Origin: Acidobacteriaceae bacterium
Lineage (GTDB): Bacteria; Acidobacteriota; Terriglobia; Terriglobales; Acidobacteriaceae
Direction of reading: 5' to 3'
Length of the DNA stretch: 64,000 nucleotides
Assembly (NCBI GenBank): GCA_030037545.1
Contig: JASHRF010000053.1
Coordinates: forward strand, 1 to 64,000
Positions 27,924-37,547 of this stretch are shown here, piece after piece (within the stretch, counting starts at the first letter, position 1; each line of letters starts with the position of its first letter). The notes beneath the pieces are model-generated. The model was not told where the DNA came from. It worked only from the letters and a program-made list of their open reading frames with translations, and searched no databases. The translations under genes were made by a program, and so were the position numbers.

Positions 27924-29447
27924 TCACTGCAGCGCGTAGCCCAGCAGAATACCCGCCGCGGCCTGGCCCTCGCAATTCGCCTCCGTGCTGACGAAGTGGT
28001 CGTGGGTGGTGGCGCAACTATAGAGAGGCACGGTTGACAGGCCCGCAGGCGGCTGCGTGTACGCGTAGCCTTCGAGACCGAGAGCCAGCGCGCCTCCGCA
28101 GGCGCTGTCGGTAGAGACGAAATAATCGGTTGCGCCGTTTTTGCAGGCATAGAGCGCGAGGGTTGCGTCTTGGCCAGCTCCATTCTGGGGGCTTTCATAG
28201 AGATGGCCAAGCGTGGACTCGAGAGTGAACCCTCCTGCCTGATCGATGTATCCAGTGGTGGTCTCGTGCACGCTCGAATTCTGGTAAAGATTGAGCGCCA
28301 TCAGCGGCTGGCCCGGCTTCCAGTTGTCTACGCCTACATCCCACTGGTTGGGTTGCGCGGAGCTGCTTATGGCAGCGGGCGAGGCGTTCCACGCCGGACG
28401 GGGATTGGAAATCGAGGTCAGCAGTTGGACGATCGGATACGAGCCCACGTCGAGGCTGCCGTAGGGGTCGCGCACAAATCCTGCGATGAAATTCGATTCA
28501 TAGCCGGTGGCGTTGGTGTCGAAGGTGTGCAGCTCCTGCCACGGCGTGGCGCCCGTCAGCAGCGAAGCGGCGGGAATGCGGTAGAGCGTCACGCCCATCT
28601 GGCCGCGCTCCTGAACATTGCCGGTGGTGGAAGGCTGGCGCACGTCCGCATTGAAGACCGCGTACCAGTATTGAGTGGCGGGATCGTAGGCCATGTCGCC
28701 CCAGCTTGCCTGGGGGTCTTCAAGGCCGTTGGTGGCCAGCGTGCCGACGAGTTGAAAGTGAACGCCGTCGGTCGAGGTCGCTTCACGGTGAACGGTGGCG
28801 GCGTTGGAGTCCTCGTAAAAGAGGGTGATGGCAGACTTGCCGTCGCCGTTATAGGGCGCGGGCTGGCCTACGCCGTAGTGGATTGCGGTAGCCGCGGCGA
28901 TAATCGGATATGGATACTTCTTCCAATGGACGCCGTCATTGGAAAAGGCCACGCCGATGCTGTTGGCGAAGCCGGACTGGAGGGCCGTGCCCACGTAATA
29001 CATGGCGTAGGAGTAGGTTTGGCCGTCGCCGAGCGGGTTTACGAACGCGCCGCCGGTCACCTGCGGATTGCAGGTGTAGGCCGAGTCCCACGTTCCCGGC
29101 GTTTCCCCCATCACCGTCACCGGATCGGAGACTTTTCCGGTGAGGGGATCGACGGTGGAGTACTGGATAGTATCAGAGTCCTGAGACGAGTCGTTGGGGT
29201 TGGGTGCGTAGCCGCACCACCAGATCTTGATCGTGCCGGCGGATTCGATGACCGAAGGCGAGTAGTCGTAGAGATTGGGACGGCCCACGATGGCACCGGC
29301 GGGAACGCCTTTGATAGAAGCGCCGCAGCCGGCGGCGAGTAGAAGCGCCAGGGAAAGAATCACAAGGGTTGGACGGTTCGCGGCAGAGAGCGGCGCACGC
29401 AGAGAGCCAGGAATGAAACGGCCATTCCGGCCGGAAGCAGTCGACAC
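27924..29447 (-). CDS. Lipoprotein with beta-propeller-like body and DUF5648-like C-terminus
   Basis: A 507-residue protein with a long polar leader, a hydrophobic segment and a lipobox (Leu-Leu-Ala-Ala-Gly-Cys, about residue 41), so it is a lipid-anchored envelope protein. The middle (about 50-400) has repeated Trp-rich strands of the type Val-Ile-Glu-Ser-Ala-Gly-Thr-Ile-Lys-Ile-Trp-Trp and Phe-Ser-Asn-Asp-Gly-Val-His-Trp-Lys-Lys, as in five-bladed glycosidase-type propellers. The last 100 residues carry two copies of a Leu-Tyr-x-Cys ... Asp-(Tyr/His)-Phe-Val-Ser-Thr ... Cys unit, like DUF5648 modules that bind glycans or surfaces. It may bind or process polysaccharide, but catalytic residues cannot be assigned. 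Confidence 0.75.
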   Translation of the reverse strand: MSTASGRNGRFIPGSLRAPLSAANRPTLVILSLALLLAAGCGASIKGVPAGAIVGRPNLYDYSPSVIESAGTIKIWWCGYAPNPNDSSQDSDTIQYSTVDPLTGKVSDPVTVMGETPGTWDSAYTCNPQVTGGAFVNPLGDGQTYSYAMYYVGTALQSGFANSIGVAFSNDGVHWKKYPYPIIAAATAIHYGVGQPAPYNGDGKSAITLFYEDSNAATVHREATSTDGVHFQLVGTLATNGLEDPQASWGDMAYDPATQYWYAVFNADVRQPSTTGNVQERGQMGVTLYRIPAASLLTGATPWQELHTFDTNATGYESNFIAGFVRDPYGSLDVGSYPIVQLLTSISNPRPAWNASPAAISSSAQPNQWDVGVDNWKPGQPLMALNLYQNSSVHETTTGYIDQAGGFTLESTLGHLYESPQNGAGQDATLALYACKNGATDYFVSTDSACGGALALGLEGYAYTQPPAGLSTVPLYSCATTHDHFVSTEANCEGQAAAGILLGYALQ

Positions 29448-29852
29448 GCAGAGGTCCTATCTCTGGATTCGGGGAAAAATGTGACGCAAAACAGTTTGCG
29501 GAGAGCCGGGCGGTGGTTCTTTATGCCCCTTATGAAATAAGTTGAAGCTTCTGCGCCGCGCCGGCTGCTTTTCTTCGCTTACCCGCGAAATCCAAACAGC
29601 AACCACCAGCTCCGGTGCGCACGAGGGACAGCGATATGGAAGTCAAATCGCCAGCCTGGACGGTGCGCGTCAGGTTTATCTGATAGTGATGCGCTAAATA
29701 TAGCAGAAAAAATCGGCGTGTTTCGGGACAAAATCGGGAGCGTTCAAACGTTGAAGGGGCAGGAGTTGTGCGTCCATGGGGGGTGGGCGCTCCAGCCTGC
29801 CCGGCGCGCTGTGAGGCCGGCCCTGACATTAGTGGTTTTGGGGCCATCGCTT
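29448..29852. other. Intergenic region, nothing recognised
   Basis: Neither strand has a supported gene. Reading frames here are shadows of the neighbours or lack ribosome sites and conserved motifs. An AT-rich pocket around 29690-29710 (CTAAATATAG) may be a promoter for the lipoprotein to the left. Confidence 0.4.
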
Positions 29853-30842
29853 TCACGGCCCGGCTGCGGTGTCGGTGCGTGCTGCCTGGTTGATAATCTG
29901 CTGCACCAACACGATGCGGACGTGGATGTGGCTGGCGAGGTCGGGGAGGAATTCGGTGATGAAGTTGTCGATAGGCGCGGTGGACAGATCGAGTCCGTAG
30001 CGGGCGGTGCTGGCGCGGAGATTGGTCTTCTGGCCGGGCACGTAGAGATTGTTGATGGACTCGTCGGCGGCGAAGCCCACCAGGTCCGCGTAGTTGGGCA
30101 TGCCTTTGCCGTTGTCGCCTTCGGTCCACGCAATCTGGGCGATGCAATGAACCGCGCGGCGCTTGATGCTGGCGTTGGGCATGCGGTGGTAGTGCGGGTC
30201 CTGGTGGGTAATCGAGGGAATCAGGAAGGTTCCGAAGAACTCGCCCACCATGTCCTGTGTAAAGCTGACGCCCATGTCGTTCGCCCAGCCGTGGAAGCCA
30301 GGGCCCTCGGGCGAGTGCGAGTTTGTGGCCACGGTAAACGCCGATCCCCCGGCGATGGTCAGTAGGTTGAAGGGGTCGATGAGGTTGCGGCCGGCGAGAT
30401 GCGCCTTCTGAAGCGGTGTGAGCGCTTTGACCTGCGGCCCATTGAGGAAGCGCGCGTACCAGTTGATGATGGGAACGTGCGGCACGCAAAGGGTGACGCC
30501 GACGATGCGCGGCGGAGCGGCGAGCGCGGCGGTGTAGGCTTCAGAAACTTCTTCGGCGCGCACCGCCGCCGTGGCCGCCAGGGTGGCGGCGGCATTGCGC
30601 AGCTCGCAGGGACCGGCCGGAGCAAGATTGGGATGCGTTGCAGACTTGGCCTGGGGCGCGGAACTGGATTGAGGCGCGGACCCTTGTAGCTCTGGCGCCG
30701 ACACCTGGGGTTGAGGCGCGTCAGGGAGGGCTGCGGCCAAGGACGGCCGGTTGCTCTGCGCAGGCCAAGCGGGAATGCCTGCGGAGACCAGGAGGCAGGC
30801 GAGCGAGCTTCTTTGCATCCAGCGTCTTGCGAGAACTGCCAT
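29853..30842 (-). CDS. Secreted acidobacterial hypothetical protein
   Basis: Start set at the ATG after AGGAGATCG, giving about 329 residues. The signal peptide (Arg-Ser-Ser-Leu-Ala-Cys-Leu-Leu-Val-Ser-Ala-Gly) is followed by a Pro/Ser/Ala/Gln linker with Leu-Pro-Asp-Ala-Pro-Gln, a phrase common in acidobacterial exported proteins. The body has Trp-Tyr-Ala-Arg-Phe-Leu-Asn-Gly-Pro near 125 and a conserved-looking Asp-Pro-His-Tyr-His-Arg-Met near 220. Helical, partly hydrophobic segments suggest an outer-membrane or periplasmic location. No known family could be named. Confidence 0.7.
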   Translation of the reverse strand: MAVLARRWMQRSSLACLLVSAGIPAWPAQSNRPSLAAALPDAPQPQVSAPELQGSAPQSSSAPQAKSATHPNLAPAGPCELRNAAATLAATAAVRAEEVSEAYTAALAAPPRIVGVTLCVPHVPIINWYARFLNGPQVKALTPLQKAHLAGRNLIDPFNLLTIAGGSAFTVATNSHSPEGPGFHGWANDMGVSFTQDMVGEFFGTFLIPSITHQDPHYHRMPNASIKRRAVHCIAQIAWTEGDNGKGMPNYADLVGFAADESINNLYVPGQKTNLRASTARYGLDLSTAPIDNFITEFLPDLASHIHVRIVLVQQIINQAARTDTAAGP

Positions 30843-31149
30843 CGATCTCCTATTTACGGCCAGCCCCAACCGGTGGGACGCTAATTAGTGGAAAAAGGTC
30901 GCACCCGACGTCGTTGCACGCAACGTCACTCGTGGTCGCACGCAACAAAGGTCCCTGGAACCGTGTTCGACTTCTACAGCATAGGTTCGGGAGCCGCGAC
31001 CCTGTTAACGTTTGCGGCACGTTGCCCCGGGCAGGTATTGACGCAATAGAGTCCGTCCAGGAGACTGAGATCAGGTTGGCTCGAACGGCGAGAGACGGCT
31101 GGATGTGTAACCGCTTCGAGAAGCGCTTATCCTCGAAGGTGACTCGAAT
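30843..31149. other. Intergenic region between divergent genes
   Basis: No gene is supported. The region must hold promoters for both the exported protein on the left and the 31150 gene on the right. Short palindromes such as TTGCACGCAACG are seen near 30913 but no definite operator. Confidence 0.4.
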
Positions 31150-31431
31150 ATGAGCAGTTATCCCCCACCCGGCCCCAGTATTCCCGGTTTCGGCCAACGC
31201 ATTGAAGAGGCCATCGAGCTGATGGAGATGGAACTGCGTCACGCCGTGGCCTATGTGAATGACGCCGTGGTGCCGCAGGTGCGGCGGGAGTCCATCTCGG
31301 CCATGCGCAGTGTGGCCGACACGCTGCACAACCTGGCCGACTGCTTCGAGGCGTCGGGGCGCCCGGCGGGTGAGCCCGCCCGCCCGGCGTCTGGCCCGCC
31401 TCAGAACCCGCCAAAGGATCCACGCACTTGA
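31150..31431 (+). CDS. Small helical hypothetical protein upstream of rlpA
   Basis: 93 residues with GAAGGTGACTCGA before the ATG. The centre is one amphipathic helix (Ile-Glu-Glu-Ala-Ile-Glu-Leu-Met-Glu-Met-Glu-Leu-Arg-His-Ala) flanked by Pro-rich ends. Its TGA overlaps the TTG start of the RlpA gene (TTGA), so the two are translationally coupled. A cell-envelope helper function is possible but unproven. Confidence 0.7.
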   Translation: MSSYPPPGPSIPGFGQRIEEAIELMEMELRHAVAYVNDAVVPQVRRESISAMRSVADTLHNLADCFEASGRPAGEPARPASGPPQNPPKDPRT

Positions 31432-32237
31432 ATCTTCTCCGCTCTGGTCCGAGGCGCGGTATGCGCGCGGCTAGCCTGGCGGGGATGGGCATGTTGTTGC
31501 TATTGACGAGTGGATGCCGCCAACGCAGCCAGGTGGCGCAGTTGCCGCCGCAGCAACTGCCGCCGCCTGCTTCTGTTCCTCTGCCGGCAACTCCTGCTCC
31601 GGCAACCGAGCCTCCGGTGCGCATTCCCATCACGCCGGCTCCGCCCGGCGGCATCAGCGCCGGGGATCTCGACTTTATCGCCACGCATCGGCCCATCGCC
31701 AGTCAGACCGGCTACGCCAGCTGGTATTCGGCGCCGTACAAGGGGCGCAAGGCCGCGAATGGCGAGGTCTTCGACGATCACGCTATGACGGCTGCGCATC
31801 GCACCCTGCCCATGGGGTCGCTGATCGTGGTCACCAATCTCGAAACCGGGCAGTCAGGCGCGATGCGCATCACCGACCGCGGACCGTTTGTGGAGGGGCG
31901 CATTCTGGACTTGACCATGGCTTCGGCAAAGGCTACCGGCATCTACCGTGCGGGAATGGCCAAGGTGCGCATGGATGTGTACGAGACGCCCAAGCCCATT
32001 GGCACGGGCGGACGCTGGTGCGTGCAGATAGGCGCCTATCACAGTGAGCACGCGGCGCTGCGCATGAAGGCCAGGCTGGAGCGAGAGTATCCCTCCTCGA
32101 ACGTGATCGAATTTCCCGGCGAGAACAGCTACTGGGTGCGCATCCGTCCGCAGGGTGACGATCGCACCTCGGCCGAGTACATCGCACGTCATACGCATCC
32201 CAGCGAAGGCGACGCGTTCCTGACGCGGCTGGATTGA
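31428..32237 (+). CDS. rlpA: RlpA family septal-ring lipoprotein with SPOR domain
   Basis: The start may be TTG 31428, coupled to the upstream gene, or ATG 31461 with GAGG upstream. The lipobox Leu-Thr-Ser-Gly-Cys makes it a lipoprotein. A double-psi beta-barrel domain follows: Ala-Ser-Trp-Tyr, Ala-Asn-Gly-Glu-Val-Phe-Asp, Thr-Ala-Ala-His-Arg-Thr-Leu-Pro-Met-Gly, Ile-Thr-Asp-Arg-Gly-Pro-Phe. The C-terminal SPOR domain (Trp-Cys-Val-Gln-Ile-Gly-Ala-Tyr) binds glycan strands lacking stem peptides at division sites. RlpA relatives are lytic transglycosylases or structural division proteins. The catalytic Asp and His are present. Confidence 0.9.
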   Translation: MNLLRSGPRRGMRAASLAGMGMLLLLTSGCRQRSQVAQLPPQQLPPPASVPLPATPAPATEPPVRIPITPAPPGGISAGDLDFIATHRPIASQTGYASWYSAPYKGRKAANGEVFDDHAMTAAHRTLPMGSLIVVTNLETGQSGAMRITDRGPFVEGRILDLTMASAKATGIYRAGMAKVRMDVYETPKPIGTGGRWCVQIGAYHSEHAALRMKARLEREYPSSNVIEFPGENSYWVRIRPQGDDRTSAEYIARHTHPSEGDAFLTRLD

Positions 32238-32339
32238 TGAAGGCCGGCGCAGATTCTGGCTGCTGGCTAGTCCACGATGCGGGAACCCGCCAGATTGTAA
32301 AATCGTGCCCTGTTGCAAGGCCGATCTGCGCGATCGGCC

Positions 32340-32610
32340 CTAGGGCCTGTTAACTCTACTGGGGTGGCGGCGACAGGAGCCGATTTTCCGAGTTCCAGGA
32401 GCGAGGAGCGACGCCTACCGGGTGTCTGCTAGCGAGGAGCGACAACGAAATTGGGAAAATCGGCCCTGTCCCTTGGGGTTGCGGCCAAAATCGGGTCATA
32501 CTTCGTTGTCGTCCTAGGCGGTGGGCCCGCCACAGCCGTCGTCCTCCGCCTCGCCTGACCCGATTTTGGCTGGCAACGCCATCCACCCCACTAGCGTTAA
32601 CAGGCCCTAG
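32340..32610. repeat. 271-bp MITE-like element, type III, with long inverted ends
   Basis: The first and last 28 bases are inverted repeats with three mismatches, each beginning CTAGGGCCTGTTAAC at its outer tip. Inside are two further inverted pairs, GCCGATTTTCC against GGAAAATCGGC and CCAAAATCGGGTCA against TGACCCGATTTTGG. So the whole can fold into a branched structure. No reading frame is present. The right tip supplies the stop codon of the next gene (TAG within CTAG, 32607-32609 on the minus strand). CTAG at both tips may be a target-site duplication. Confidence 0.8.
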
Positions 32611-33134
32611 CACTTGGGATGGGGGTTTTTGAATGGAAGCTCGATGGGCAGCCAGTCGGAGAGGCGGTGGGCATTGATCTGGTCGTCGGTGGGGTTGGCG
32701 GGAATGGAAGAGCGGGTAAGGGCGACAGCGATCTTGATCTTCCCCTTGACGCAGTAGGCGGCGAGCATTGCGGAAAGGTCCGTGCTGGCCTTATTCACAT
32801 AATCGGCGGGAAGCGTGCCCTGCGCGCCTGGGATATCGATCGCGCCCATGGTCATCTCGTCCATGACCGGCCCCTGGCTCTTGGCGCCCGAAATATCGTA
32901 TTGGACTACGAGATCGGCGCGGGTCTCCAACATTTCAGGATTGGCCGCGTATTGGATGGGCGGAATGGTGAGGCCTGTGGGGTTTGGCTTGGCGGGCGGC
33001 GCGCCAAACGCGAGATGGTAGGGAGCGCCCTGCCATTTGGGCGTGACAGGAATGCCGGAACCCGGGTTACCGGCGCTTCCGCACCCGGCCAGCAAGAACA
33101 TGGCTGCAAAGGCAATAATCGTGCTTTTTCTCAC
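32607..33134 (-). CDS. Hypothetical lipoprotein
   Basis: 175 residues starting Met-Arg-Lys-Ser-Thr-Ile-Ile-Ala-Phe with lipobox Leu-Leu-Ala-Gly-Cys. The body has no known motif but shows alternating strands and a helix with a single Cys pair. The stop codon is inside the adjacent repeat element, so the original C-terminus may have been changed by the insertion. The gene ends just short of that element, and no terminator other than the element's own hairpins is visible. Confidence 0.7.
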   Translation of the reverse strand: MRKSTIIAFAAMFLLAGCGSAGNPGSGIPVTPKWQGAPYHLAFGAPPAKPNPTGLTIPPIQYAANPEMLETRADLVVQYDISGAKSQGPVMDEMTMGAIDIPGAQGTLPADYVNKASTDLSAMLAAYCVKGKIKIAVALTRSSIPANPTDDQINAHRLSDWLPIELPFKNPHPKC

Positions 33135-33650
33135 GTCATCCTCCTCGTGCTAATCGATGACGCGCCATCATAGCACCGTCGCGTCGGATTGGGTGCGGTC
33201 CTCGGCACAGCGTGCCCACGCCTGGCAGTGACGCTGCGCCGCCGTGCTGCTTCCGGAACCGTATGGCGGCATTACCAAAGGTATACCCGCGGCTGCTTAA
33301 CCGCACGAATCCGGATGCCGAGCTCGCAAGAACCAGCCGATCAGTTCAATGCGGGACTGGACCGTTTGCCCGCCGCCTCAAAATATGGAGCATCTCGGCT
33401 GGGAATTGCGCGTCTAACGGTGCAAAGGCAGTAGGAACGCGGGCTCCGGAAGGCCGAATCAATCGCACTTAGGCTTCGCGTTGCGGGCCGGGTGTGAACC
33501 AGTACGTCTCCGGGCTGAATTGGAGCGGTTTCAGAGTTCACTCGGCTTTTTGAGGATGACGAGAGGTGGTTTTCTTGAAGAGAAAGGCCACCTGGCGGCA
33601 ACGCCTTCGAGGTGCGGGAACTCTGAACCCGCTGTGGAAAGAGGCCAATC
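33135..33650. other. Intergenic region, nothing recognised
   Basis: No supported gene; the frames lack ribosome sites and plausible composition. Confidence 0.4.
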
Positions 33651-33791
33651 ATGCACACTCCCCCTATCTCCGCATTTTGCGATCGCTCTCCGCATTCAGC
33701 TTTGCCCCGGGACCGAAGTGCCGAAGCCGTCTATCGCGGCTTGACGATTGCGGCCATGCTCCTGTTGCTGGCCAGCCTGTGGGTGTTCTAG
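33651..33791 (+). CDS. 46-residue single-pass membrane peptide
   Basis: The ATG follows GGAAAGAGGCCAATC, a good ribosome site. The product has a polar, basic N-terminus with Pro and Arg. The C-terminal hydrophobic stretch is Gly-Leu-Thr-Ile-Ala-Ala-Met-Leu-Leu-Leu-Leu-Ala-Ser-Leu-Trp-Val-Phe, so it is a tail-anchored peptide. It is below most gene-finder cut-offs. The clear start site and hydrophobic tail argue for a real gene, but no homologue is known to me. Confidence 0.5.
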   Translation: MHTPPISAFCDRSPHSALPRDRSAEAVYRGLTIAAMLLLLASLWVF

Positions 33792-33933
33792 AGAGAGCGC
33801 ATCCGAGGACGCAGATTTTACGCCGTGTCATCCTTGAGCAGCCCCTTTGCAGCCCGACTCGCTTTTTGCGAGTTGCGGATGGGGCCCGGGCATCGACGGG
33901 CTTGTCAGAGGCAAACGCCTTCGGCGCATCGAC

Positions 33934-34155
33934 ATGGTTGTGAGCCTGATCTTCTCGTTGCTATTCCTCACGCTTTGTGCTGGCCTGAGATTTGGTTTGA
34001 CTGCTGCCGAGCGTGAAGGCCAGAACCAACCAGTCTGGTTCATTGCTGGGTTCGCACTATGGGGCATATTCTTTGGAGTCCCTTCCCAGCTTGGCGCCGG
34101 CAAAGGATTTAGCTTCGATCGGGGCGGCCATCGCGCAGGAAGCATCAGTGGCTGA
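33934..34155 (+). CDS. Possible small two-helix membrane protein
   Basis: From ATG 33934 the frame gives about 73 residues with two hydrophobic helices ([11 protein letters not shown] and [13 protein letters not shown]). The clean amphipathic pattern suggests real coding. It sits in a scrap region and lacks a strong ribosome site, so it may be a remnant. Confidence 0.45.
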   Translation: MVVSLIFSLLFLTLCAGLRFGLTAAEREGQNQPVWFIAGFALWGIFFGVPSQLGAGKGFSFDRGGHRAGSISG

Positions 34156-34186
34156 GTGCGCTGGGGGAAACTGCGCTCGGCCAACC

Positions 34187-34645
34187 TCAGGCCGGCGCGG
34201 TCGGACCTACCATTGCCAGCGGCTTTTCCCGATCCGTCTTCAGCGTGGGCACCGCGGCTAGCAGGCTTTTTGGCGTACCGGTGTTGCGGGCGCGTCAGCA
34301 ACCTCGCACAAGGCCCCATTTCCACTACCCGACCGGCGCGCATCACGGCGATCCGGCTGGCCGCTTCGCCCACTACAGCGAGATCGTGCGAGATGAAGAG
34401 CATGGCCAGCCCCTGCTGCTGCAGATCGGCGAGCAGCGCCAAGATCTGGGCCTGCGCCGTCACGTCGAGCGCCGTGGTGGGCTCGTCGGCGATGAGCAGG
34501 CGCGGCCGGTTGATGAGCGCCATGGCAATCAGGACGCGCTGCCGCTGCCCGCCGGAAAACTGGTGCGGATAGTCGCCGTAGCGCCGCGCCGCATCGGGAA
34601 TGGAAACCGCCTCCAATGCGGCGATGGCTTCGCGCCTGGCCGCGG
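34187..34645 (-). pseudogene. 3' half of an oligopeptide ABC transporter ATPase (DppD/OppD-like)
   Basis: The segment has the ABC signature (Phe-Ser-Gly-Gly-Gln-Arg-Gln-Arg), Walker B ([12 protein letters not shown]), the switch His (Phe-Ile-Ser-His-Asp-Leu) and the C-terminal Pro-Gln-His motif of peptide transporters. The Walker A half is missing. A base shift near Arg-Tyr-Ala-Lys-Lys, at 34270-34275, moves the last conserved block (Leu-Leu-Ala-Ala-Val-Pro-Thr-Leu-Lys) to another frame, where it reaches a stop at 34187-34189. It is therefore truncated and frameshifted. Confidence 0.8.
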
Positions 34646-34704
34646 TTGACCAAACCCGCGACCACGCCGTCCAGGATCAGCCGGCCAATGTTGATTTTGC
34701 CCAT
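34645..34704 (-). pseudogene. 5' end of a small membrane-protein gene, fused to the ABC scrap
   Basis: AGAGGAGGAGTTAAA precedes an ATG at 34702-34704, giving [11 protein letters not shown]. It continues Asp-Gly-Val-Val-Ala-Gly-Leu-Val-Asn, the start of a membrane protein. After 20 residues the sequence passes, out of frame, into the ABC ATPase fragment. The junction at about 34643 marks a rearrangement between unrelated genes. Confidence 0.55.
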
Positions 34705-35189
34705 TTTAACTCCTCCTCTTTGGGGACTGCCGGACTATACGCGTGCCGCAAAATGAGACGCAATGAGATAAGGTAAATTGGCCCGTGCCGGTGCGCTCGG
34801 ACCATATCGGTGACACTCAATATGCGCCCTTTCGCACCCAGCGCTTGACGCGCGGCAGACGGTGGCGTAGGTTGGGCGTACACGGGAAAGGAGGTTGATC
34901 CAGCCAATGAATAAAGATTCTTCCAGTTGTAACTTACGTGAGGTGACTGAGGCCTGAGGCCCTTGCGCCTACGGCTCAGGTAAGACCCGGCAGAGGGGTC
35001 TCTGCCATGGCTCTGGCATTCGCCCCAAGCGCGAAGGCTTCAGTCCAATCTAAACAGATCACCGGCAGCGGCCTGGGAACGCACGTTTCCGGGCCGTTGT
35101 TGCGTTTGGACACCGTCGGCGTTGACGTGGCTCCAGCGCGGCCGCGCCGCGAGAACGCCGGAGCCAGGCGCTTGGTTCAGGAACACACG
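34705..35189. other. Scrap region with a 16S-rRNA-end-like sequence
   Basis: No intact gene. The stretch 34886-34906 is nearly the reverse complement of the conserved 3' end of bacterial 16S rRNA, described separately. A 15-codon reading frame starts at 34907 but looks fortuitous. Confidence 0.4.
34886..34906 (-). other. Match to the 3' terminus of 16S rRNA (anti-Shine-Dalgarno region)
   Basis: On the minus strand the sequence reads TGGCTGGATCA, an extra A, then CCTCCTTTC, the universal end of 16S rRNA with one inserted base. The upstream helix 45 of 16S is not present, so this is not an rRNA gene. It could be a relic of an rrn operon end or a coincidence shaped by a strong ribosome site on the plus strand. 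Confidence 0.5.
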
Positions 35190-35849
35190 CCATCCGTCAC
35201 GCATCGGAGTGAGCAGAGGAAGTGTGCAAATAAGCGCAGGGATTCTTCATGAAAGGCACGCTGTCGAACCTGATAACGGGCGTGCAGATCGCCTTTGCGC
35301 AGCCGTTCCGCGTGAGGACACGGTAGTGACCGAAGGCAATTGGGGATGGATCGAGGAGATCGGAATGATGTACGTGGTGGTGCGCATCTGGGACCTGACC
35401 GACTGGTGGTGCCGCTCTCGTATTTTCTCGATCATTCCTTCCAGAACTGGGCGCGCACCAGCGCCGATCTGTTGGGCCACTGCTATATCTATTTACACGG
35501 TTCCCGTAGAGCCCTTGCGCGCGGAACTGCGCAGGATCTGCGAATCCACACCGCTATGGAACAAAGGGTGTGCATGTTGCAGGTTTCCGATGCTTTCCAG
35601 GGCACGCTGCAACTGCGCGCGCTGATGGACGTGCGCAATTCCGGTGATGCCTGAGATCTGCGATGTCCGGTGAGGGAAAAGCTGGTGGATTTCCTGCAGA
35701 AGAACTACCCGGGGAACCTGCCTCGCTATCGCGCCGAGGTGGAAACAAAATTGGTGGGCCGTGCCGAACAGGAAGACGAGCATGGGCCACGCCTGATTCC
35801 ATCCAAAGCTGCACCGCCCGGCGACCAACCGCTGCGCAAGACCGGGTAG
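35190..35849 (+). pseudogene. MscS-type mechanosensitive channel remnant
   Basis: Conserved pieces of a small-conductance mechanosensitive channel follow one another in different frames: a pore-helix scrap, Leu-Ile-Thr-Gly-Val-Gln-Ile-Ala-Phe-Ala-Gln-Pro, Glu-Gly-Asn-Trp-Gly-Trp-Ile-Glu-Glu-Ile-Gly, and Val-Val-Val-Arg-Ile-Trp-Asp-Leu. Then come Val-Pro-Leu-Ser-Tyr-Phe-Leu and a C-terminal Leu-Arg-Cys-Pro-Val-Arg-Glu-Lys-Leu-Val. At least three frame changes are needed, plus a stop at 35653-35655. The N-terminal membrane helices are lacking. Confidence 0.75.
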
Positions 35850-35890
35850 CGGCGAACGGGCCCGCCTCAATCCGCTAAAATTCACACAGT

Positions 35891-36358
35891 ATGAAATGTC
35901 CATTTTGTGGATTCGGGCAGGATCGGGTGGTGGACTCGCGCGAAAGCAAGGAGGCCGACTCGATCCGGCGGCGGCGGGAGTGCGAGCGCTGCAACCGACG
36001 CTTCACAACCTACGAGCGCATCGACGAAATTCCTTATATGGTGGTGAAGAAAGACGGCCGTCGCGAGCGCTTCGACCGCCAAAAAGTGCTGAGCGGGCTG
36101 CTGCGCGCGTGCGAAAAACGGCCGGTTTCATCGTCGCAACTGGAGAAGATTGTCGATGCCGCGGAAGGTTTCCTGGTGGACGCGCCGGAGCGCGAGCGCT
36201 CTACGCGCGAGATCGGCGAGCTGATCATGGAGCAACTGAAGGGGCTGGACACGGTGGCTTACATCCGTTTCGCGTCCGTCTACCGCGACTTCACCGACGT
36301 GCGCGAGTTCAAAGAAGAGCTGGAAGGGCTGTTGCGGAGCCATGGGAAGAAAAGCTAG
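35891..36358 (+). CDS. nrdR: Transcriptional repressor NrdR
   Basis: 155 residues: an N-terminal zinc ribbon (Cys-Pro-Phe-Cys-Gly and Cys-Glu-Arg-Cys-Asn) and an ATP-cone domain (Val-Val-Lys-Lys-Asp-Gly-Arg-Arg-Glu-Arg-Phe-Asp). NrdR senses ATP/dATP and represses ribonucleotide-reductase genes. TAAAAT at 35876-35881 lies nine bases before the ATG and no ribosome site is seen, so the mRNA may be nearly leaderless. No nrd genes lie near, so its targets are elsewhere. Confidence 0.95.
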   Translation: MKCPFCGFGQDRVVDSRESKEADSIRRRRECERCNRRFTTYERIDEIPYMVVKKDGRRERFDRQKVLSGLLRACEKRPVSSSQLEKIVDAAEGFLVDAPERERSTREIGELIMEQLKGLDTVAYIRFASVYRDFTDVREFKEELEGLLRSHGKKS

Positions 36359-36420
36359 CTGCTAGCCTCCAGCTTCTGCCTGCTAGCTTCGTCAGTGCTC
36401 TCTCTGACGCTCTCGATCAA

Positions 36421-36437
36421 GTGATGCAACGTATCAC
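36421..36437. promoter_or_regulatory. Inverted repeat before the isocitrate dehydrogenase gene
   Basis: GTGAT-N7-ATCAC lies 28 bases upstream of the ATG at 36465, in the leader position. It could be an operator or small hairpin. The arms are short, so confidence is low. Confidence 0.4.
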
Positions 36438-36464
36438 GATTGCTTCTTCCGCAAGGGGAATCCG

Positions 36465-37478
<1,014 letters not shown>

Positions 37479-37547
37479 GCGCTGTTTCCGGTGGCGCTGC
37501 CAGGTTGCGTCAATTGCTCTTCCTCGGTAAATTGACAAGCGTAAGAG

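Noticed and set aside
34677..34907. A 16S rRNA gene or a 76-codon minus-strand gene
   Set aside because: Only about 20 bases match the rRNA end, with no helix 45 or body; the short frame lacks a plausible product.
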